NCBI GenBank assembly: GCA_022360335.1
Contig: JAKSCZ010000283.1
Location: forward strand, 1 to 12,975
Direction of reading: 5' to 3'
Source: Pseudomonadota bacterium
GTDB lineage: Bacteria > Pseudomonadota > Gammaproteobacteria > Steroidobacterales > Woeseiaceae
Length of the DNA stretch: 12,975 nt
This document shows, piece after piece, positions 7,303-12,714 of this stretch; positions within the stretch are counted from its first letter, which is position 1; every line of letters begins with the position of its first letter. The position numbers were made by a program, and so were the translations under genes. The notes beneath the pieces are model-generated. The model was not told the origin of the DNA. It saw nothing but the letters and a program-made list of their open reading frames with translations, and ran no database searches.

Positions 7303-8757
7303 TTAGAGGGCTTTTTTTACACTTCGCTTATGGTTTGGTGACAGTTTTGCGGCAGTCCTGAGTTGGTTGTGCGACTTCCGGATGCATTTGACGAAGAAGT
7401 CGATGTCCGGGAGCGTCTCGCGCGTCGACGTGACGTTGAAGGTGATGTTGCCGTTGTAGCTCGGCGTCGCGATGAACAGTCCCATGCCGTCGGCGAGCGG
7501 CGCGATCCCGTAGGTTGCGACCTGCTTCGCACCGTTCATGTAGAGCGGCACCTGCGGGCCCGGTACGTTCGAGATCATCACGTTGCACACGCTTGCCGCC
7601 ACGCCGGCGCGCAGCACGAGGCGTCCCGCCGTGACGAGCGTCGCTGCGGGCACGTGCTGGCTGAGATCGGTCATCAGGCGTGCGGAGATGCCGGCCCGGG
7701 CCGTCTTGCTCCTGTTCGTCGCACGGTGTATCAGGCGCAGGCGTTCGACCGGATCGTCGACGTCGGTGTGGATGGCCGACGTCATCGACGTAATGCGATT
7801 GCCCGGATCTTCGTCTTGCGCGGCCAGCCCCGGCCGCTTGTTGATCGGTACCCAGGCGACGAGCGATTCGGGCGGCAGTTCCTTGTGGTGTTCCAGGTAG
7901 TGGCGCAGCGCACCGCCGCAGATACACAGGACGACGTCGTTGACGGTGCTGCCCGGGACGGCCTTGCGAATCGATTTCAGCGTGCCCAGCTTGAAGCCGG
8001 TCGCGTCGAACATCTTGTGCGGCGACGCGTTGCAGTTGAAGCGCGTATCCGGGATTTCGGCGCCCGCCTCACGCTGCGACGTCAGCGCCTGCTGTGCCCA
8101 GCGATACAGCGCGGGGGCGGAGCGCATCATGGCGTCGGCCATGCCGATCGGCGAACGCACGGTGTTCCAGACGGCCCGGTTGGCCAGCTCCAGGACGCCG
8201 GGGCGCGGGCTGTGTTTCGCCTCCACGGAATCGAGCGGTACGGCGGGCGTTCCCCGGTTGTCGACATCCATCAAAGCGCGGTAGAAGTTCATGATCGACA
8301 CGCCGTCGACCGCCGCGTGGTGCAGCTTGGTCGCGATCGCGTAGCATCCTTCGGGGAGGCCCCTGACGTGGTCGAGGCCTTCGATGACGAGCATCTCCCA
8401 GAGCGGACGCGCCTTGTCGAGCGGCCGTGCGTGGAAACGCGAGAGCTGGATGCAGAGTTGCCGCCAGTCGCCCGGTTCGGGGAGCCGGCAATGCTGGACG
8501 TGGTACTCGAGATCGAAATGCTCGTCGTCGACCCAGTACGGGAAGTCGAGTTCGAGCGGCACGCGATCGAGGCGGCGGCGGAACAGGGGACTCATGTGCA
8601 GCCTGCGCTCGATGTGCGCGAGGATTTCCTTGAAACGCACGGTCCTGCCGTCCGGCACGGTCGACGGATCGAAGATCCCGATGGCCGTGATCTGGATGTG
8701 ATTGTCCTCCGACTCCATGTAGAGGAACTGTGCGTCTTGCGGGCTGAGCTGGTCCAT
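7303..8757 (-). CDS. WS/DGAT: wax ester synthase / diacylglycerol O-acyltransferase
   Basis: 484-residue bifunctional-family acyltransferase that joins acyl-CoA to a fatty alcohol or to diacylglycerol, giving wax esters or triacylglycerol that collect as lipid bodies at the inner membrane. Seen: the N-terminal LSPQDAQFLYMES, the PLW element (118-120), the catalytic motif HHAAVDG (146-152, HHxxxDG), the ND motif GSTVNDVVLCICGGAL, and the family block MISNVPGPQVPLYMNG in the C-terminal third. Length fits the family (about 450-490). The ATG at 8757 overlaps the stop of the upstream phosphatase-acyltransferase gene by one base (TAATG), with no strong ribosome site of its own, so translation is coupled. 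An open frame continues upstream of this ATG, but there it only shadows the neighbour. The product of the upstream acyltransferase (phosphatidate, precursor of diacylglycerol) is consistent with a TAG-making role, but wax ester synthesis cannot be excluded. Confidence 0.93.
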   Translation of the reverse strand: MDQLSPQDAQFLYMESEDNHIQITAIGIFDPSTVPDGRTVRFKEILAHIERRLHMSPLFRRRLDRVPLELDFPYWVDDEHFDLEYHVQHCRLPEPGDWRQLCIQLSRFHARPLDKARPLWEMLVIEGLDHVRGLPEGCYAIATKLHHAAVDGVSIMNFYRALMDVDNRGTPAVPLDSVEAKHSPRPGVLELANRAVWNTVRSPIGMADAMMRSAPALYRWAQQALTSQREAGAEIPDTRFNCNASPHKMFDATGFKLGTLKSIRKAVPGSTVNDVVLCICGGALRHYLEHHKELPPESLVAWVPINKRPGLAAQDEDPGNRITSMTSAIHTDVDDPVERLRLIHRATNRSKTARAGISARLMTDLSQHVPAATLVTAGRLVLRAGVAASVCNVMISNVPGPQVPLYMNGAKQVATYGIAPLADGMGLFIATPSYNGNITFNVTSTRETLPDIDFFVKCIRKSHNQLRTAAKLSPNHKRSVKKAL

Positions 8758-10220
8758 TATTTTTTCACGGCCTGGAGCCTGGCGTGGGACGGGGGCCGAT
8801 CCTGGTCCAGTGCTTTCAGGTACATGTTGCGGACGGTCTCGACGTGGCCGTCGATCGTATCGGCGGACCAGCCGCTCGTGTCGACGGGCGGCAGGACCCG
8901 GACCTCGACGGTGGCCGGTCGATAGATCGAGTCGCCCTTGGGCATCACGTCCCCCGAGTTCTGAATCACGATCGGTACGATCGGCACGCCGGCCTGCGCT
9001 GCGAGGTGGAACGCCCCTTTCTTGAACGGCGCGAGTTTCGGCGTGATCGAACGCGTCCCCTCGGGGGACATGCAGACGGACTTGCCTTCGATACGCATCG
9101 TATCGACGAGGGCGCTGACGGTTTCGACGGCCCGGTCGTGGTCCTTGCGATCGATGAGCACGACGCCCGAGAACTCGAGGATGCGGCCGATCAGCGGAAT
9201 ATCGCCGATCTCCTTCTTGCCGACGCCGCTGATGTCGCGCCGCAACAGGCGCGCGACGATGACCATGTCGACGTTGCTCTGGTGATTGAAGATGAAGACC
9301 GCGGGCCGGTGCGACCACAGGTGGTGCTCCCCCGTGATCCGGAGGTTGAGCCCGATCAATGCGCTCGCGAGGTCCGCGAATACGGACATCGAGAAGTTGA
9401 TCGCGTCGCGTTTCGAGCCGGTCAGCGCCCAGATCGGCAGGCCGCCGAAGAACGAACCGACGAGGCTCGCCGGGACCATCGCCGTGCGCAGCCAGTCGGT
9501 CGGCGTGGGGCGGCCGCGGCTCGCGAAGCGCCGCACCGGCCAGCCGCGTTCTTCCGCAATCGACAGCAGGCGATTGCTCGGGTTGAGGGGGCGTGCGTAA
9601 CCGACCCGTTCGAGCAGCGCCAGGTCGTCGGTGCTGTCCGAATAGAAGAAGCTGCGGTCGAGGTCGATCCCGGTTTCCCCGGCGAGCGACTCGGCCGCCA
9701 GCACCTTGCCGCGGCCGAAGCAGATCGGGCGGCCGACCGCGCCGGTGAATTCGCCGTCTTCGACCGTCAGTTTCGTGCACAGCACGTGCTCGATGTCGAG
9801 GTCTGCGGCGGCGGGCGCGACCTGGTAGATCGTCGCCGACGAGATGATCGCCACGGTATGGCCTTTCTTCTGGTGCGCCCTGACGAGCGCGCGCGTCTCG
9901 GGGTAGATCCGCCGCGCCAGGTGGGAGCGGAACACTTCCTCGCCGAACGCCGCGTAGCTGTCCTCGCGGACGCCCTTCAGGAACTGCGATGCCGCAAGCA
10001 TGAGGGCCGGGAAGCCCAGGATGCCGATGCCGAAGCTGGCCATGACGCTCAGGAGCTCGACGAAGTCCCGCGGCGACAGTTGGCCGAGCCTGAGCTGCTC
10101 CCGAAAGAAGGTCACGGCGGAATAGCCGGCGATGATCGTGCCGTCGAAGTCGAACAACGCCCCGATTTCCGGGCCGTCGGGCTGTTCGCCGATCTCGGCG
10201 GCGAGGTTTCGATGCGCCAT
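8757..10220 (-). CDS. plsC: HAD-IB phosphatase fused to PlsC-type 1-acylglycerol-3-phosphate acyltransferase
   Basis: 487-residue two-domain protein. Residues about 20-230 are a HAD-superfamily IB hydrolase: FDFDGT with nucleophile Asp24 and Asp26, the IISSAT motif, and FFYSDSTDDLALL. After a hydrophobic stretch (about 252-275), residues about 285-480 form a PlsC acyltransferase with NHQSNVDM (H-x4-D catalytic pair, about 311-318), SPEGTRS (substrate phosphate site, about 384-390) and GVPIVPIVI. PlsC acylates lysophosphatidate to phosphatidate; the HAD domain might dephosphorylate an acylated or lyso product, but its substrate is unknown. From memory, Mycobacterium tuberculosis Rv2483c has the same fusion and lies beside a WS/DGAT gene (Rv2484c), which supports a shared neutral-lipid role. 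Start ATG 10220 has GGAG about 9 bases upstream. First gene of the minus-strand lipid cluster. Confidence 0.92.
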   Translation of the reverse strand: MAHRNLAAEIGEQPDGPEIGALFDFDGTIIAGYSAVTFFREQLRLGQLSPRDFVELLSVMASFGIGILGFPALMLAASQFLKGVREDSYAAFGEEVFRSHLARRIYPETRALVRAHQKKGHTVAIISSATIYQVAPAAADLDIEHVLCTKLTVEDGEFTGAVGRPICFGRGKVLAAESLAGETGIDLDRSFFYSDSTDDLALLERVGYARPLNPSNRLLSIAEERGWPVRRFASRGRPTPTDWLRTAMVPASLVGSFFGGLPIWALTGSKRDAINFSMSVFADLASALIGLNLRITGEHHLWSHRPAVFIFNHQSNVDMVIVARLLRRDISGVGKKEIGDIPLIGRILEFSGVVLIDRKDHDRAVETVSALVDTMRIEGKSVCMSPEGTRSITPKLAPFKKGAFHLAAQAGVPIVPIVIQNSGDVMPKGDSIYRPATVEVRVLPPVDTSGWSADTIDGHVETVRNMYLKALDQDRPPSHARLQAVKK

Positions 10221-10243
10221 CGATAGCTACTCCGTGACCCTCC

Positions 10244-10274
10244 ATTGTAGTGCGAAGTGGGGCGGGAGCACTAC
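10244..10274 (-). promoter_or_regulatory. Candidate promoter with overlapping dyad for the lipid gene cluster
   Basis: Reading the minus strand, TACAAT (10249-10244) is a good -10 box about 24 bases before the ATG at 10220; no strong -35 is visible at 16-18 bases. A perfect inverted repeat, GTAGTGC with GCACTAC (arms 10268-10274 and 10247-10253, 14-base spacer), overlaps the -10 box with one arm and the -35 zone with the other. That is a classical repressor position. The regulator is unknown. Confidence 0.4.
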
Positions 10275-10318
10275 GACTATTCCTGCAGGCACGACTTTCG
10301 GCACGTAGGAACGGGTCG

Positions 10319-10358
10319 GGATGCTAACATCCTATCCATTCCTTTGTCGTGATGACAA
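10319..10358 (+). promoter_or_regulatory. Small dyads upstream of the TauE-like gene
   Basis: Two short inverted repeats lie between the divergent genes and before the exporter start: GGATG-CTAA-CATCC (10319-10332) and TTGTC-GTGAT-GACAA (10344-10358). They could be regulator sites for the exporter gene. They are short enough that chance is possible, and no clear promoter boxes accompany them. Confidence 0.25.
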
Positions 10359-10383
10359 GAATGCCGCCATTGAGGGGCTCATG

Positions 10384-11169
10384 ATGGACTATGCGCTGAT
10401 CGTCGTCGTCGCGATGTTCGTTTCCGGGCTGACGTTGTTCTCCGGCTTCGGGCTCGGGACCTTGCTGATGCCCGTTTTCGCATTGTTCTTCCCCGTGCCG
10501 GTCGCCATCGCCGCGACCGCGGTCGTCCACCTCGCGAACAACGTTTTCAAGCTCTGGCTGGTCGGCGCGCACGCGAACCGGCCCGTCGTCGCCCGCTTCA
10601 GTCTGCCGGCCGCATTCGCGGCATTCTTCGGCGCCGGCGCCCTGGTGTTCGTTTCCGGGATGGAGCCGGTCGCCGCCTACACGCTGTTCGGCGGCGAGTT
10701 CGAGGTGCTGCCCGTCAAGCTCGTCATTGGCGTCGTCATTGCGCTCTTCGCCATGCTCGAACTGACGCCACTGCTCAAGCGCATCGCGATTCCGAAGAAG
10801 TACCTGCCGATTGGCGGTCTGTTCTCGGGTTTTTTCGGCGGGCTCTCGGGAAACCAGGGCGCATTCCGGTCGGCATTCCTGATCAAGGCCGGGCTCGAAA
10901 AGGAAGCGTTCGTCGCGACCGGTGTCGTGTCGGCGGTCATCGTCGATACGGTGCGTCTGAGTGTGTACGGGCTGTCCTACGTCACGGACAATCTCGAGAA
11001 ACTCCCGCCCGAGATCGCCGGGCTCGTGATTGCCGCGACGATCGCCGCGTTCGTCGGCGCATTCGTCGGCAAACGCCTTCTCAAGAAGGTCACTTTGGAG
11101 ACCGTCCATCTGATCGTCGCGATCTGCATGATCTGCATCGGTCTCGGGCTCGCGTCCGGGCTGATCTGA
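10384..11169 (+). CDS. TauE/SafE-family sulfite/anion exporter-like membrane protein
   Basis: 261-residue, mostly hydrophobic protein with two related halves, as in TauE/SafE. The first has SGLTLFSGFGLGTLLMPVFALFFP (about 12-35) followed by ATAVVHLANNVFKLW; the second has GLFSGFFGGLSGNQGAFRSAFLI (about 141-163) followed by FVATGVVSAVIVDTVRLSVYG. Seven to eight membrane segments are expected. Family members are thought to export sulfite, sulfoacetate or related C2/C3 anions, but many have no known substrate, and no sulfonate genes are nearby. ATG 10384 is preferred: GAGGGG (10372-10377) is 6 bases upstream. The adjacent ATG 10381 is possible, and an ATG at 10321 would add a non-membrane leader of 21 residues without support. 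The gene is divergent from the lipid cluster and apparently stands alone. Confidence 0.88.
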   Translation: MDYALIVVVAMFVSGLTLFSGFGLGTLLMPVFALFFPVPVAIAATAVVHLANNVFKLWLVGAHANRPVVARFSLPAAFAAFFGAGALVFVSGMEPVAAYTLFGGEFEVLPVKLVIGVVIALFAMLELTPLLKRIAIPKKYLPIGGLFSGFFGGLSGNQGAFRSAFLIKAGLEKEAFVATGVVSAVIVDTVRLSVYGLSYVTDNLEKLPPEIAGLVIAATIAAFVGAFVGKRLLKKVTLETVHLIVAICMICIGLGLASGLI

Positions 11170-11503
11170 CGCGGCGTCAGGACGGTGCCCGGCGTCCTTG
11201 CCCGGTGAGCGGTATCACTGCAGAGACGTTCGGCGCGACTATTCCTGTGCAGGGGCGGGATGAGCTGCCAGGCGTATATCGACGTAGCCGGAGGTTATTC
11301 GTGGAAGATTTCTTGTGCTAAATGCGGCTTCGCACCAAATAAGTGGAAATACCGAAGTGCAGCAATAGCAGCCCAACTATTCCGCAAAAGTTAAGGTCTT
11401 TCGCATAACATAGTTTATGTTAATTCATCGAAAACCTACCAGACTATTCGTGAAATAGGATTGCTCCGCGCCCTTTAAGCTCAAAAGACGCGGAGCACGT
11501 AGC
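11170..11503. other. Non-coding stretch downstream of the exporter gene
   Basis: No convincing gene lies in these 334 bases. Composition shifts from high GC to visibly more AT-rich from about 11,290. Contents seen: a weak hairpin just after the exporter stop (AGGACG 11179-11184 with CGTCCT 11193-11198, no T-run); the 12-mer CGACTATTCCTG (11236-11247), also found upstream of the exporter gene at 10274-10285; and a tight AT-rich palindrome TAACATA-GTT-TATGTTA (11406-11422). This marks the left side of the mosaic region. Confidence 0.5.
11462..11497 (-). terminator. Terminator-like hairpin after the minus-strand gene fragment
   Basis: Perfect 9-bp arms TGCTCCGCG (11462-11470) and CGCGGAGCA (11489-11497), extended inside by CTTT/AAAG. 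It begins 6 bases past the stop codon at 11504 on the minus strand and is followed by ATCCTATTT, a modest T-tract. Position and stem strength suit a terminator; the T-tract is weak. Confidence 0.5.
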
Positions 11504-11594
11504 CTAGTCAACAAACTCCGGTTCCATCAGACCCAGATCTGTCAACAGCAGATTGGTTAGACGGCCCGGTCTGAACCACGCAAGCGCTTCCTCC
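11504..11594 (-). pseudogene. C-terminal fragment of an unknown protein, cut by a transposon-like end
   Basis: A 30-codon stretch ends in REEALAWFRPGRLTNLLLTD and LGLMEPEFVD, then TAG, then a terminator-like hairpin. It is in a different frame from the small gene just upstream, so it cannot be that gene's tail. It looks like the 3' remnant of a real gene whose 5' part was displaced when the element ending at about 11596 arrived. I do not recognise the family. The open frame extends further upstream, but there it is a shadow of the other gene. Confidence 0.35.
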
Positions 11595-12038
11595 CTAGTG
11601 TCCTGTCCGGTTAATTCGTTTAAGAACTGAGTTGACGGATTCGATGATCTCGTCGGCCGACTTGGTCCAGCGGAATGGTGTCGGCTGCTGAGGGCCGCCC
11701 AGCACCCCGAAGCACTTGCGCGACTGGTTCCGGGCATCGCCATGACCGTAGCTAAAGTCGGTAAACGCCTCGGCCGCATCGCGTCGCGAGGCGACGGCGT
11801 TTAAGGTTCGATAATCGTGCGCCAGGGTGTCGTTGCTTACGGGCTTTCTTGGCGCGAACACCACCGCGGGCTCGATCGGGAGCAAGCCGCGCTCGGGCAA
11901 CGAGGATTGCGACACGGTCTTCCCGAAACGTTGCGCTCGAATCTCAAACCCGTGCAGGCGCTCGAGAATCAGATCCCGATGCGCCTCAATGAGCTCCTCG
12001 GCTTCTTCCAAACGAATCAGTTTTGATGCACTCGGCAT
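11595..12038 (-). CDS. Hypothetical protein with IS630-transposase-like C-terminal tail (possible chimera)
   Basis: 147 residues. The start is supported by GAGGTGG 4 bases before ATG 12038. Residues 1-50 (LIRLEEAEELIEAHRDLILE and on) are amphipathic helix-forming; the middle (about 50-115) is unrecognised. The last 30 residues, PTPFRWTKSADEIIESVNSV to RTGH, read like the extreme C-terminus of IS630-family transposases (usual form 'KPF.WTK.ADEIL.S'). The upstream 115 residues show none of the DDE catalytic blocks that should precede it. This could be a chimera made when a truncated element landed in another gene, or a small gene whose tail only resembles IS630. No function is assigned. Confidence 0.4.
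   Translation of the reverse strand: MPSASKLIRLEEAEELIEAHRDLILERLHGFEIRAQRFGKTVSQSSLPERGLLPIEPAVVFAPRKPVSNDTLAHDYRTLNAVASRRDAAEAFTDFSYGHGDARNQSRKCFGVLGGPQQPTPFRWTKSADEIIESVNSVLKRINRTGH
11596..11690 (-). mobile_element. Putative IS630-like element remnant (3' end of transposase plus terminal sequence)
   Basis: The transposase-like tail ends in TAG within CTAGTGTCCTGTCCGG (11595-11610). IS630 elements insert at TA, often in CTAG, and carry their stop codon at or near the terminal repeat. Here TA (11596-11597) would be the target copy. No matching opposite terminal repeat (GGACAGGAC...) was found in the window, so only one end seems to remain. The inner boundary at about 11,690 is a guess from where the similarity begins. 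Confidence 0.35.
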
Positions 12039-12056
12039 ACCACCACCTCAAATGAC

Positions 12057-12209
12057 AGGTACATACTCCATCGGTTTGCGGAGGTTGGCAAGGAATTTTT
12101 TGGTGGTTTTTGGTTTTGCTGTGTTGAGTGTTGTGAGGGGAGGTTGTTTTGCAGGGAATATTCTATTTTGGTGGGTTTTTGATGATTGAAGGGTACGGAG
12201 TATGTACCT
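12057..12209. repeat. 13-bp perfect inverted repeat enclosing a G/T-rich segment
   Basis: AGGTACATACTCC (12057-12069) and its exact reverse complement GGAGTATGTACCT (12197-12209) bound 127 bases. The plus strand of the enclosed stretch is very rich in G and T, with only a handful of C residues (runs such as TTTTTTGGTGGTTTTTGG). No gene is convincing inside. The right arm also forms a small hairpin, GGTAC-GGAGTAT-GTACC (12192-12208). The layout resembles a miniature element, or two facing operators between the divergent genes at 12038 and 12281. No flanking target duplication is evident. Confidence 0.6.
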
Positions 12210-12221
12210 ATATTTAGTAAT

Positions 12222-12239
12222 CTGCACTCAATCGTGCAG
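12222..12239 (+). promoter_or_regulatory. Hairpin upstream of the HNH gene
   Basis: CTGCAC-TCAATC-GTGCAG is a perfect 6-bp stem with a 6-base loop, about 40 bases before the HNH start codon at 12281. TATATT (12209-12214) just upstream is a possible -10 box, without a clear -35. The hairpin could lie in the 5' leader. Role unknown. Confidence 0.25.
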
Positions 12240-12280
12240 TTAGTGCCAGACCAGCACGAAATTCGTAAGGTGATCATCGA

Positions 12281-12553
12281 ATGACGCGATCAAATGAGTT
12301 CCCAAAATCTGTCCAGCGATTTGCACTTAGCCGGCAGGAGTTTCGTTGTGGTAGCTGCGGTACGCACATATATCCGCTCTCGGCCAGGCTGGTCGGATTG
12401 ACCACAAGTGCGGTGAGGCTGCCCATGCCCACCACATAAAGCACATAAAGTCCGGTGGGACAGCTGCGCTCGACAACTGCGTTATCTTGTGCGAGTCATG
12501 TCACTACTCAGTGCATGAGGACGGAAACTATCGCTTTAGCATGCTGGATGGAC
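12281..12553 (+). pseudogene. HNH endonuclease, frameshifted and 3'-truncated
   Basis: Starting at ATG 12281 (AAGG about 10 bases upstream), the frame reads MTRSNEFPKSVQRFALSRQE then FRCGSCGTHI, a zinc CxxC pair. It then breaks at the run ATATAT (12368-12373). Removing two bases there (TA) continues in another frame with ALGQAGRIDHKCGEAAHAHH, IKHIKSGGTAALDNCVILCE and SCHYSVHEDGNYRF. This contains the HNH core (HH...GG...N...LC..CH..H) and the second CxxC pair. Read together it is a nearly complete small HNH nuclease of about 90 residues. The last few residues expected after NYRF are lost where the DNA switches to antisense amidohydrolase sequence at about 12553. Read on, the chimeric frame stops at 12627. 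HNH proteins of this type accompany defence, phage or mobile elements; the role here is unknown. Confidence 0.65.
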
Positions 12554-12692
12554 AGTCGCCCTCGACGACAATCGTTCTTGCTTCGAGAATCGTCCTGTTC
12601 TTTGAGTCAAACAGATCGCCCGCGTGAATTACTGTTTCTGCTGATGCGCCTATCCACACCGTTAATCCGACAAGAAGCATCGCGATGCGCAT
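12528..12692 (-). pseudogene. N-terminal stub of a secreted amidohydrolase-family protein
   Basis: ATG 12692 (GGAG about 8 bases upstream) opens a 54-codon frame. Residues 1-18 (MRIAMLLVGLTVWIGASA) are a clear signal peptide with cleavage expected after ASA. The next part, ETVIHAGDLFDSKNRTILEA and RTIVVEGD, is the typical opening beta-domain of exported metal-dependent amidohydrolases (imidazolonepropionase/prolidase-like). After EGD (about 12555) family similarity stops and the frame closes at 12528, so the metal-binding barrel is missing: a product would be inactive. It begins 22 bp after the stop of another amidohydrolase gene in the same direction, suggesting a former operon. The break falls at the same point where the antisense HNH gene loses its end. 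Confidence 0.65.
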
Positions 12693-12714
12693 TGGACGGA
12701 CTCCAAAAAGTTGA

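Noticed and set aside
8784..10226. Long plus-strand open frame antisense to HAD-PlsC (and a similar one antisense to WS/DGAT at 7363-8925)
   Set aside because: No domain is recognisable; it mirrors the coding strand's third-position GC bias.
8758..10245. A single giant protein of 980 residues covering HAD-PlsC and WS/DGAT
   Set aside because: Its first half is an Arg/Pro-rich out-of-frame reading of HAD-PlsC. The real WS/DGAT start is the ATG overlapping the upstream stop.
10221..10383. Pho box upstream of the lipid cluster
   Set aside because: I looked for paired CTGTCAT-like 7-mers spaced by 4 bases before the lipid genes and found none, so phosphate control is not supported by sequence.
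11406..11422. AT-rich palindrome TAACATA-GTT-TATGTTA as an intrinsic terminator or attachment site
   Set aside because: There is no following T-run, no gene ends close by, and no integrase or second copy was seen; it may just be an operator or chance.
11827..12189. Plus-strand frame with a hydrophobic tail antisense to the small gene at 11595-12038
   Set aside because: The Ser/Arg-rich translation is antisense-like and its hydrophobic end comes from the G/T-rich repeat interior; the minus-strand frame has a better start and ribosome site.
12192..12208. REP/RAYT-type palindrome system
   Set aside because: There is a short hairpin, but no Y1 REP-associated transposase gene and no repeated copies across the window.
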